DNA of 64,000 bases, from contig JAWZYU010000001.1 of NCBI GenBank assembly GCA_038380435.1, positions 11,760,001-11,824,000 on the forward strand, given 5' to 3'. Positions 54,990 to 64,000 of the stretch are shown piece by piece (position 1 is the first letter of the stretch; each line of letters opens with the position of its first letter). The stretch is from Ryuthela nishihirai (lineage: Eukaryota; Arthropoda; Arachnida; Araneae; Heptathelidae). Both the position numbers and the translations under genes were made by a program. The notes beneath the pieces were generated by a model that worked only from the letters and a program-made list of their open reading frames with translations, had not been told where the DNA came from and did not search any database.

Positions 54990-56680
54990 CCATTTCGAAA
55001 TTTAAATTTAATTTCTGAATAAGTGCTCAAGCATAACAGATCTCTCGGTAGAGAATTAAAAACTTTGGGTATTTGTTAAAATATCAGCGCTTTACCATAA
55101 TTATTGTGAAAAATTGGTTCGACAAAATAATTTTTACAGTTTTGTCTTGTATTGATCACATGCAAAATTTTCTCCTTGTGTTCATTTTTAAAGTAATTTC
55201 TAAATGATAATTACATAAATTTATGACAAGTCAACCGGTAAAATGATCAGATAATGAAAACTATTGCCAAGTTGATCTTCATTAAATACATATTTATTGA
55301 ATTTAACAATATTATTTAGAGTAGTAGTTTTTTGTATTCGTTTAATTTTATTTAAAACAGGTTTATATCTGCATCCATATATACTGATACCATACCTAAT
55401 GATTGATTCACAGAGAGCTTTATATATCATTGTTATGACATCCAATGGAATAAGTGTATTCAACTTCAACACTTTTTAAGATGCATGCCTTAGTTAGGCA
55501 CAAGTACATTTTATGTGCGATTTCATTTTAAAATCTTATATCGTTATAATCCATTATATCATTATAATCCCCAAATATTGAATTTTTTTAGCCTCTTCCA
55601 CAATTGGATAGGGACATGCATGTTGGTAAATGTTTAATTTATATGGACAGTTATAATTATGTGTTTTAATGTATAAGTTATTGAACTTGTGCCTACTCTG
55701 AATGATTTTATATTTCGTTTTTTTCATTTAAGAAGAGTTTGTTTTTCTGAAACCAAGAATTTGCTATATTAGAGTCGTTTTGTGCACATCTAATTATCTC
55801 TTCTACCTGCATACCTGAGTTCTGCAGAACGGTATCGTCAGCAAACTTAAACAAATTACCCTGAAAATTTATTTCTGCTAAATCATTTATATAAATTGCA
55901 AATAAATGTGGTCCCAAAACTGAACCCTGTGGTCTCTACTCTCACAATTTTCAAACTCAGCGATGATGGTCCTATTAGACAAGTAATTCTTGAACCATTT
56001 ATTCAGTGAACCACGAATTCCCACTAATGATAACTTTTTTAACAATATATCATTCTTAACCGTCCATAAATATTGCACAGACCTTTTTACCAGAACAATA
56101 TATTGTGAGAAATTCTGTAATAAATCAATTGTTCCTCTGTTCTTCCTAAACCCGTACTGCCTATGTGTAATTATTTTGCATTTATCTATAAAATTATTAA
56201 CGTATTTGTATTTATATTTTTCTAAAACTTTTTCAATAAATGATAAAATCATGATCGGTCTATAATTACTATATATATATTTTGATCCCTTTTTAAATAT
56301 ATGACGCGCAATTGCAGTTTTGAGTGTGTTAGGAACAATGCTAATGTTCAAACTCAAATTATTCAAGCTTTGCAGGATATGAGAAAAAAATCTGCATTGC
56401 TTTTTTTATATGAAGTTTTCACCATATCATAGGCCACTGCATTACAACTTTTTAAATTGTTAATGATCTGTAATACCTCATTCCTATTTGCTTCACACGT
56501 ATAAAAACAGAATGTGAATTACAAGGTGTAATAATCTCGTTGACAGCTATAGTTATATTTTTTGAATATTTCAGGATTACATTTTCTGTAACACTAGAAA
56601 AGTAATTGTTAAAATCATTCCTTATCAACTCCATTGCTTTATTCATACCAAAATGGCGTTTTATTGGCATGTCAACAGAT
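54990..56680 (-). pseudogene. LINE reverse transcriptase, decayed
   Basis: Blocks in order on the minus strand: ATKHIFKKGSK-like AIARHIFKKGSKY and NYRPIMILSFIEKVLEK (56,310-56,225), QYGFRKNRGTIDLL (56,160-56,120), LVGIRGSLNKWFKNYLSNR (56,035-55,975) and GPHLFAIYINDL with the catalytic FADDTVLQ (55,917-55,815). The thumb follows (CESIIRYGISIYGC, 55,420-55,375) and a C-terminal FNSLP block lies near 55,055. The GxPQGSxLGP box is lost to a frameshift near 55,920. The FADD catalytic pair is intact. It would copy its own RNA at the target site if whole. Confidence 0.85.
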
Positions 56681-56877
56681 TATTTTTTTGTCAATGATAA
56701 TATCTTTTACTAGCTCCCAAATTTTCTTATTTTTATCTTTATTTAAACTGATTTTATTTCTATAATAAAAATATTTTTGTTTCCTTATCAAATTCTTCAC
56801 AGTGTTCCTTACTTTTTTATATTCATCATATAATATCTTATTGCAAATGCATTATTATATGTTATTATATATATATA

Positions 56878-58329
56878 TACAGGGTGATTCAGTTAAGCGT
56901 GTACAAACTTCTGGGAGGGGTAGGTTGCACAAAGACGAATCGTAATCACATAGCAATGCAGGGTCGGTAACGGCATCTTCACGCGGTAGATGGCGTAGTT
57001 CGACGTGGTATATGGCATTGTATGGCCGCAGGACTGCATAACGTCCTCGCAGGTAACCGTCATTCGCGAACCGCCCTCAGAAGTAGTAGGATGGCTGATT
57101 ACACAAACGCGGAGTTGGCCGATATGCATCTCGCATACAGGACTGCGGACTGCAACGGCCGCCGTGCGTGTATACCAGGAATGATACTCGATGAGGCGTA
57201 CTGACAACCACCAGATGTTTGCACTGTTGCATCAGAGGTTATGTGACACTGGTTCTTTCCAGAGAGCTGCCAGGAGTCGGGAACGATGGGCACGGACCCC
57301 TGACATAGAGGAAAATGCCAGTACTCGAGCAATCGCCCACAGTGTCGGTCTTTCCCAATCCACTGTATTGAGGATTATGCATGATAACCAATTGCATCCA
57401 TATCATGTGTAGCGCGTCCAGACACTGAAGGCTGAGGATTACCCACAGCGCATTGCATTTGCGCAATGGTACCTGCAGAAGAGTGCGGCAGAACCCCAAT
57501 TTCCTGCTTCTGTGCTGTTCACAGACGAGGAGGCATGCTTTACACGGGAAGGTAGCTTCAATGCACATAACGCGAATGCATGGGCGGTGGAGAACCCCCA
57601 TGCTACAGGAACACGTGCAGCACAAAACCGTTTTGTTGTAAATGTTTGGTCCGGCATTGTCGGCACCACTTAGTAGGTCCATACCTCATGCCTGTTCGTC
57701 TGGACAGAAGGAGTTACCGGATATTTCTGGAGAACGTCTTGCCAAAACTTTTGGATGAACAACAGATCCCTCAGTCGCTGCGCCATGCAATGTGGTTCCA
57801 GCACGATGGGGCCCCCGCCCATTTCAGCCATGAAGTTCGCCAACACTTAAACGTGACATTTGGACAACAGTGGATCGGGCGTGGTGGTCCCGTTCATTGG
57901 CCTGCAAGATCACAGAACCTATCTTGCCTTGATTACTTCTTCTGGGGTTACATCAAAGGACTGATGTCTGACACTCCCGTTGAAAGTGCTGAGGACCTTG
58001 TCACACGCATCTCCGTAGATGCCAGGAATCATCCATATTGTACGTGATTCCATGCGCCGACGATGTCAGGCCTGTGTTACAGCTCACTTCGAAATTTCGT
58101 CGCAACTTCGAACACCTCCTGTGACCTCTGTACATTTCGCAAATGTACCTATTGTGATTAATAAAAAGCATTTTGTTCACTTACGTGTTGCTCTTTCATT
58201 CACGTCCTCTCTGTACACTAGCACAGGTTGATGCCGTTACAGACCCTGCATTGCTATATGATTCCAATTCGTCTTTGTGCAACCTACCCCTCCCAGAAGT
58301 TTGTACACGCTTAACTGAATCACCATCTA
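56878..58329 (+). mobile_element. Complete mariner-like element with 98-bp TIRs and TA duplication
   Basis: Element 56,880-58,327. The left TIR 56,880-56,977 (CAGGGTGATTCAGTTAAGCG...) and the right TIR 58,230-58,327 match over 98 bp with few differences. TA lies on each side (56,878-56,879 and 58,328-58,329). It encodes one transposase in the plus orientation, described separately. The sharp ends and high TIR identity suggest a fairly recent insertion into the LINE. Confidence 0.95.
57091..58130 (+). pseudogene. DUF4817-type mariner/Tc1 superfamily transposase, broken
   Basis: Starts MADYTNAELADMHLAYRTAD (57,091), the N-terminal helix-turn-helix found with DUF4817-type transposases. A frameshift and stop near 57,180 precede DNHQMFALLHQRLCDTGSF. 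A second helix-turn-helix (ARAIAHSVGLSQSTVLRIMH-like, 57,335) leads to a stop at 57,409 in place of Gln. The DDE domain follows: VLFTDEEACFTREG (57,511), FVVNVWSGIVG, a double stop at 57,671-57,676, LMPVRLDRRSYR, MWFQHDGAPAHFS (57,790) and WPARSQNLSCLDYFFWG (57,899). All three catalytic acidic residues are visible (TDE, HDG, LDY). A last frameshift near 58,030 puts RDSMRRRCQACV out of frame. Close to intact, but not functional. Confidence 0.9.
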
Positions 58330-58739
58330 TATATATTATATATAAAATAATATCCATATATTACATATTACGCATATTATTCTTATATTTAACCCACAAC
58401 AGATCTCTTTCTTCAATAGCTTTAATTATCCCTTCAAGTTATCCATTCTTTTGGTTTCCTTTTGAAATTTTTATCTCTAGATGCCTTGAAATAACACTGA
58501 TTCCTAATTTCGTTATTTTCTTTTAATTTCAATTTTAACAAGTCTTCCGGATTAATAATCTCGGTTCCAATAACATCCCTATATGTTAAGTCTATATTTG
58601 GGAAAGTTTTTTTTTTTTTATCATCTACATATGTACTTAAGAAAGCGTTATTACTATTAGCACGAATCTTATTTGTAGGATTTCTATCTCTATCAATTAA
58701 GGATTTTATTTTTGTTCTAATTAATATTCCACATCGATC

Positions 58740-59300
58740 ATCAATCTTTTTTATAGACTCTTACATCTGCTTCAAAGTGTTTCATTTTATGAACCACATG
58801 ATCAATTTGAGATTGCTGCAACGTTTGCATAACGACTTTTTCTCTAGTAAAACCTGATACCTTCTGTTCCATGCCATACTCCAATAACAGATTCAAGCAT
58901 TGGTCGCTACCATATTTGTCTATATTTGCAATATCAATATTAAAATCGCCAACCAAGAAATTTCATTTAGTTTTAAATTTAAGTCGAACCAATTTTTCAA
59001 ATTTGATAGAAATTCTTTAACCTTTGTACTTGGTGATCTGTATAGAGCGATCAAGTTTAATAAAAAGTCATAATTTTAATCTGTAAATGAATTACTTCCG
59101 CAGGTGAAATCGAAATATTTAGTTCAGAAACATTCAGCTTATGTCTATAGAAAACTATAAGACCTCTGCCACCTGAAATATTAACATCAATAGTGATTTT
59201 ATGAAAACCAGCTAAATTAAAAAGTGAATTTTCCATAATGTTAGTTGTACTTTCTACTAGAATAATAACATACAAATAATCGATAAACGAATCGATATAA
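58740..59300 (-). pseudogene. LINE APE-type endonuclease, decayed
   Basis: 59,057-59,275 gives an early endonuclease segment (GGRGLIVFYRHKLN). 58,741-58,956 gives VGDFNIDIANIDKYG, the GDFN catalytic motif, and QSQIDHVVHK, where the usual SxIDHV motif occurs. These enzymes nick the target DNA to start reverse transcription. The stretch between is frame-broken. Confidence 0.85.
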
Positions 59301-59479
59301 ACAGTAAAGAGGTCCCAATTTTCGTTAAACTAATCTCACATTAATATAGAATATGCCTAATTCGTTATCATCTTTGCTTTGTAAAAAATATTTGGATTAA
59401 ACTCTTATGTAGTATCAGGGCCATCCAAATCTAATTAATTATCTACTAGTTCAATAACTTTCATAACTGTTTAAAAATG

Positions 59480-59960
59480 GAAACCTATATTTAAAAATGG
59501 CAAAATATAATCTTTAATTAAATCCTCAATAGTATCAAACATATTAATCCTAATCGGCTTATCGTTATATCCTTTTTTAACAAATATTTCGCTATTCTTG
59601 TACCATACATATTTACAGTTATGTTGTGTAGCAAAAACTCTCTCTCTCCAATAAATTTCTTTGTCAAATTTTCGTTAATATATATATTGAATTATTTGAA
59701 CTATCATGAAAACCCTCACCACTGTTAATTCTATTTTTTCCTCTGGCAATCCGCTTATTTTTAATGGTTCTACTCTTAAATTGTATGATAACATAAGGTA
59801 ATTTTTGTTTATTCCGAACAGAGACTCTATGAATCACATCACTGAGTGAAGTAATTCTTTCTTTTTTAATTCCTCTCTTTTAAAATCTCTTATGAACTTG
59901 ACTTTTGTTGCTTCAAGTAGCAATTCTTCGACGACGCGTTAAACTTTCTCCATAGCCCGG
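59480..59960 (-). pseudogene. LINE ORF1-like remnant
   Basis: Minus-strand pieces include EEELLLEATKVKFIRDFKRE-like sequence near 59,930-59,880 and KYVWYKNSEIFVKKG near 59,600-59,555, followed by IRINMFDTIEDL. The second resembles the C-terminal (Baculo_FP-like) domain found in ORF1 of some CR1/Jockey-type LINEs. Pattern only. Confidence 0.4.
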
Positions 59961-61455
59961 TCGGTTAAGAAAATAATGTCTGCTCTCAATTACCATCAGA
60001 CGACATCAATGCGTCTTTACACACATTCAGCATTACTACAGAAATAACATCAGGAGTAACTTCGTCGTTAGTAAGCAAATGCAATTTGCATCTCTTTTGC
60101 TTTCATTCAGGTCATCAGCAGGATATAGAATGGGCATTGATCTTTCCATCCCACATCCCAGTAACAATCTGACGTAGCTATAAAAATGAATTCATTGAAA
60201 TGGGTTTCGCAAGAAAAAAATCTCCAGACACAATTGTTATCCATCCGAGATTTCTAGGGAGAAGAAATTGCGAAATATCTTTGCTATTGCTCCTAGAATT
60301 GCTTTCAATCATTAATTTAAGCACCCCAAGAAGCGCATGCGCTTGTTTGTTTGACCCATTCGACGACGAGTGCAACAGAAGGTCTTCACAAGAGCGGAAA
60401 CTGTATCCCATTTCGAATTTATTCTGGGCAACAACCTCCACACGATTCGCTTCCTATTGGCAAAATAATTCTCGATGATCCGTAACTCGGGTTCTTTCCA
60501 CTCTTCCAAGAGTTCGAAGAGTGATCAAAAGTTGTGAGATTTGTTATTTTCACCCGCCGCAGGAATTTTTCTCGTCGATGTTTTACATTTCCATAATCCT
60601 CCCTCCCCCCGTGCTGTTGCCATCTTAATGTTTCCCCCCCCCCCGGGGGAAGTCGATTAAGGTTTGATTACATTTCCGTGAGGGCAAAGATCTCCCAATG
60701 TGGCTTCATCCAGTTTCTTCACGTGATAATGCCCCTCGACCCCCAACCCACTCCCATCCCCCCTTCCTTCCCAAACAAAGTGAGGCGTCATTTCCCATCA
60801 GACATTATTCTAACGATCAGGTAGTTTCCATGACAACGTGAGAAGGGAAGCTCGCGATTATTTCCGTAGTTCGATCGCCAAATAAACAGCGAACTGGGTT
60901 CCTCAAGGTGCGCTCGTGTAACAGGGCGCCAGTGTTGCACGTTCGTATTGATTGAGGATCGGAATGGTTCTCGTCACAGCTTGTTACTTCGTCCTCCTCC
61001 CTCAGCAAAGAGCTTCACCATCCAGAGAAGGGATTCAATTCACTCTCTCCGTGACAAAACGCATCACAATTAAAACTTAAATTGAAAGCTTACACATTAT
61101 TGAATTTAAACACGTCACTTTTAAATAGTAAACGGACTGAAAACTTTCGCTCAGTTTTTCTCCGTGGCGATTCGTTGTCATAACGACTGGTGCCAGACCG
61201 TAGGCAAAATAAATATTTAGTGCAAAGAAGTCTTTCTCTGTCGCTAAGGAGGGGGGGGGGGAGAGGTTCAATTAGAGAGCGCGATGCTCTCACGGATATT
61301 TCCTTTGTGTTTCGCACCTCAAGGCTTTATTATTCTTGCTCAATAAAAAAAATTCCAAAAAACGCCGACGAAAGAGTCAGTTGGTGTCGAGACACAAGAA
61401 TATTTGATTTGATTTACAATTTTATGTATAAACATTGCAAATACACTAAAAGAAA
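59961..61455. other. Unique stretch, partly G+C-rich
   Basis: Overlapping ORFs on both strands at 60,178-60,509 show no domain. C-runs near 60,637 and a G-run near 61,251 are present. 60,590-61,030 is G+C-richer, like 45.6-46.4 kb, and may be non-coding regulatory DNA. No gene can be supported. Confidence 0.3.
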
Positions 61456-61458
61456 AAT

Positions 61459-62640
61459 TTTATTATACACAAACACCTAATAACGCGTGGGCCCACTTTT
61501 CGCCTTCACAGCAGCAGCAATACATTGTGGCATAGACTCTACCGTGTGTTAGAAACGTTCGGGTTGAATTACAACCCCATGATTCCAGGGCAGCCATCCA
61601 TAAAACTCCAAGAGTTGCCAGTGGTGGGTTTCGGGCTCGAATGCATCGCTCCATTTCCTCCCACAGATGATCAATAGGGTTCAAATCCAGAGAGTGAGGG
61701 GGTCCATTCTAGGGTTATCAGCTCACTGGAATGATCCTCCAAGCAGTCTTTCGCCGAACTGGAGCGATGAGACGGGGCATTTGTCTTGTTAAAATAGGGT
61801 ATCTTGCTCTGGGAAATGGATAGTCATAAACAGGTATAGGTGGTCAGCGTCAATAGAGTCACGTCAATATAGCCTTGTGTGGTGATGGTGGTCTCAATAG
61901 GTACAAGGGGACCATGTAAACATGCCCCAGAACATTATACCGCCTTCTCTTGCCTGTAACACCCCAACTATCAAGTTGGGGTTCATGGCCTCGTATGGTC
62001 TATGCCACACATGTAATCTCCTATTGACATATTGTAGTTGGAACCTCGATTTGTATGACCAAGCTACTCGTTTCCAGTCTTCCACAATCCATTGGTGACA
62101 TTCCTTTGCCAACTGCAGCTTCAGCCTGGTGGCATGCTGTTACCAAGGATACTCGATGTCGGCGGCGGCTGCCATAATCCAGTTGTGCCATCATACGCGG
62201 AATGCATAAACCTTCGTAGCTCCTCTGTCATTGAATGCTGGCATTACCATCTGCGTTGTGGTTTTCCATTCCAACATTGCAATATGGGAGAAGCGGCACT
62301 CACCTCAAACACCAATGGCCTGGTTTTGGCCACATTTTTCCTAGCAACCACAGATTTTTCCAGTTTCTATGTAGTCCTGGTACACACATGCAACAGTCAC
62401 ATGGGGAAATCCCAGACGTTCTCACTCACGGATATAGAGCACCCCCATCTTCCATGCGCCAATTATCTGTCCACGATCGAACTTGCTCAAGTGGCTGTGT
62501 TTACCCATCGTAGCAGTCTCAGATACCCTATACATCAGGTAGGTTTATGATCTATTTATAGCCTACAAGGGGTTTTGGCTGGCCGCAATATTGTGGCGGA
62601 GTAGGACATGTTTATGGATGGGCACAGTGTGTATAATAAA
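61459..62640 (-). mobile_element. Tc1-like element (type 3) with decayed transposase
   Basis: The outer ends share TTTATTATACACA (61,459-61,471) and its complement TGTGTATAATAAA (62,628-62,640). On the minus strand, a start like SKFDRGQII is near 62,500-62,475. DWKRVAWSYKSRFQL (62,080-62,035) holds the first catalytic block, with the DES triplet reading YKS. A QQDK-like block is near 61,785, and NPIDHLWEEMERC (61,685-61,645) has Asp where Glu is usual. Several stops. A distinct lineage from types 1 and 2. Confidence 0.75.
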
Positions 62641-63064
62641 TTGGGCTTTCAGCGTATATTTAATGTGGTACTTTGTTTTCCCTGACTGTCTTAACTTCCT
62701 CTAGAAATTTGTTCTTGTGCAAAAAACATCGAAATAATCCTTCGAAATGACATGATTCGTAATCAATGCTTACACAACCTGGTGATATAAATTTTGATTT
62801 GTTAAAACCAAAAGAATGAGATATTGCATCTGGTATAGGTGCCGACTAGACGGGGGTGCCAGGAGCCCTCTCCGTGTAATTTTATCATTTAAAAAACACA
62901 AATTACATTTTGCATCTCGTATCGTGCAAAAGAAAATCCAAATCGGCACACGTAAAATAGTGACCTATGAAAGACGATAGTTTTTACGTCAAGGCACAAT
63001 TTTTGTTTCAGTTGAGGTTGGCAAAGCTGAATAGACAGATAGAGCATCTCTGTGTTGGGCCCTC
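62641..63064. other. Spacer without recognised feature
   Basis: A+T-rich, no domain-bearing ORF. Confidence 0.35.
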
Positions 63065-63577
63065 ATTGATTGAATGTTAAGAGGACTGCTTGACTGCTTT
63101 GCATGTGTGCATTGAGGGAATGTTAAGAGGACTGCTTGACTGCTTTTGCATGTATGCATTGAGGGAATGTTAAGAGGACTGCTTGACTGCTTTGCATGTA
63201 TGCATTGAGGGAATGTTAAGAGGACTGCTTGACTGCTTTGCATGTGTGCATTGAGGGAATGTTAAGAGGACTGCTTGACTGCTTTGCATGTATACATTGA
63301 GGGAATGTTAAGAGGACTGCTTGACTGGTTTGCTTGTATGCATTGAGGGAATGTTAAGAGGACTGCTTGACTGCTTTGCATGTATGCATTGATAGAATGT
63401 TAAGAGGACTGCTTGACTGGTTTGCTTGTATGCATTGAGGGAATGTTAAGAGGACTGCTTGACTGCTTTGCATGTATGCATTGAGGGAATGTTAAGAGGA
63501 CTGCTTGACTGCTTTGCATGCATGCATTGAGGGAATGTTAAGAGGACTGCTTGACTGCTTTGCATGCATGCATTGAG
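63065..63577. repeat. 46-bp tandem repeat, about 11 copies
   Basis: The unit is ATTGAGGGAATGTTAAGAGG + ACTGCTTGACTGCTTTGCAT + GTATGC. Copies differ at a few positions (GTATGC, GTGTGC, CATGC; two with TGGTTTGCTTG), and one unit has an extra T. 46 is not a multiple of three, so it is not a coding repeat; the ORFs over it change frame. Confidence 0.95.
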
Positions 63578-63950
63578 GCAGTGCAAGTGACACTTAAAAG
63601 GAAATGTATTTCTGAAACACACATTTATCACGTGGATAATTATAAGCAGCATTTTCAAACAATTTAGAAGGAGCAAATACTGCCATTGAGAGAAAATGCC
63701 TATACTTGAACATGTATATAAATACTGTTAATATCTTGCGAGATATATTTTTGAACAAGAGGGAAAGATTTAGTCTTCATCAAAACGAATGGTCCTTTTT
63801 GCATTTTTTTTTGTGAAGAGCCTTATTATATACCTATCCTTACCTTAATATTGGCAGAAAGCCTGAGAATTCAGTTCCCATCTCGACCATGCTTTGTTTT
63901 TATAAAAATGTTTGGAAAAAATACAGATTTATATTTTGACAAAAATAATA
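63578..63950. other. A+T-rich spacer
   Basis: No supported gene. Confidence 0.35.
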
Positions 63951-63952
63951 GT

Positions 63953-64000
63953 GTCTAATAGTACAAGAAGATGTCTGTCTGCGGCAGCCATACCTCATCG
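63953..64000 (+). mobile_element. Helitron 5' end, cut by the window edge
   Basis: TCTAATAGTACAAGAAGATG followed by GTCTGTCTGCGGCAGCC and CTCATCG matches the start of the Helitron at 53,769 (GTCTGTCTGTGGCAGCC, CTCATCG). Confidence 0.7.

Larger units (their letters stand above)
54765..59960 (-). mobile_element. LINE (CR1/Jockey-like), nearly full length, split by a mariner-like element
   Basis: On the minus strand, from high to low coordinates, there is an ORF1-like remnant (about 59,950-59,480), an APE endonuclease (59,300-58,740), then reverse transcriptase (56,680-54,990). The 1,448-bp mariner-like insertion at 56,880-58,327 lies between endonuclease and reverse transcriptase. A Helitron adjoins its 3' end. 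All frames are broken. Confidence 0.8.

Noticed and set aside
63065..63577. CRISPR-like array
   Set aside because: Directly tandem 46-bp units with no unique spacers, in animal DNA.

Overview
This is animal nuclear DNA, A+T-rich and gene-poor. It has tRNA-derived SINEs, LINEs, a Ty3/gypsy element, Helitrons and Tc1/mariner, pogo and P-type DNA transposons. I see no bacterial-style operons. The mix of a THAP/P-type transposase, a DUF4817-type mariner and several Tc1 lineages fits an arthropod. My guess, from general familiarity and not from a search, is a chelicerate such as a spider. Nearly everything recognisable is a mobile element or a tandem array; most coding remnants carry frameshifts or stops.

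Layout. 1-2.1 kb: unique DNA, then a dead Tc1 transposase. 2.4-3.95 kb: antisense LINE reverse transcriptase containing a 35-bp scrap of that Tc1. 4-7.2 kb: unique. 7.2-9.9 kb: LTR fragment, then an antisense LINE endonuclease region. 11.5-14.1 kb: a LINE 5' region with ORF1, interrupted by a SINE and an LTR. 15.3-17.2 kb: a SINE cluster. 17.7-18.6 kb: a second Tc1 type. 18.66-19.27 kb: a pogo-like short element. 21-22 kb: a probable Helitron.

The centre, 22,664-44,548, is best read as one 21.9-kb P-like transposon swollen by nested insertions. Its two ends are inverted repeats, and they separate the two complementary halves of one SINE (22,478-22,663 and 44,549-44,754). Inside are both parts of a THAP/P-type transposase, split by a 10.5-kb Ty3/gypsy element (24,998-35,485, 4-bp target duplication CTTG). 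Also inside are a pogo-like element, a Tc1 element, an LTR element with a 173-bp tandem repeat and a nested TA-flanked MITE, and two SINEs.

Distal part. 44.8-46.6 kb: unique. 46.7-48.35 kb: a 39-bp minisatellite with a 273-bp higher-order period, open on both strands. 48.7-50.9 kb: SINE, pogo MITE, hAT-like end, Helitron end and Tc1 remnant. 51.1-52 kb: a Cys-rich ORF running into a 21-bp minisatellite. 52.2-52.8 kb: an intact 190-codon membrane-anchored ORF on the minus strand, the best candidate for a host gene. 53.3-54.75 kb: a foldback element and a complete Helitron. 54.8-59.95 kb: an antisense LINE split by a complete mariner-like element. 61.46-62.64 kb: a third Tc1 type. 63.07-63.58 kb: a 46-bp tandem array. 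The window ends in another Helitron 5' end.
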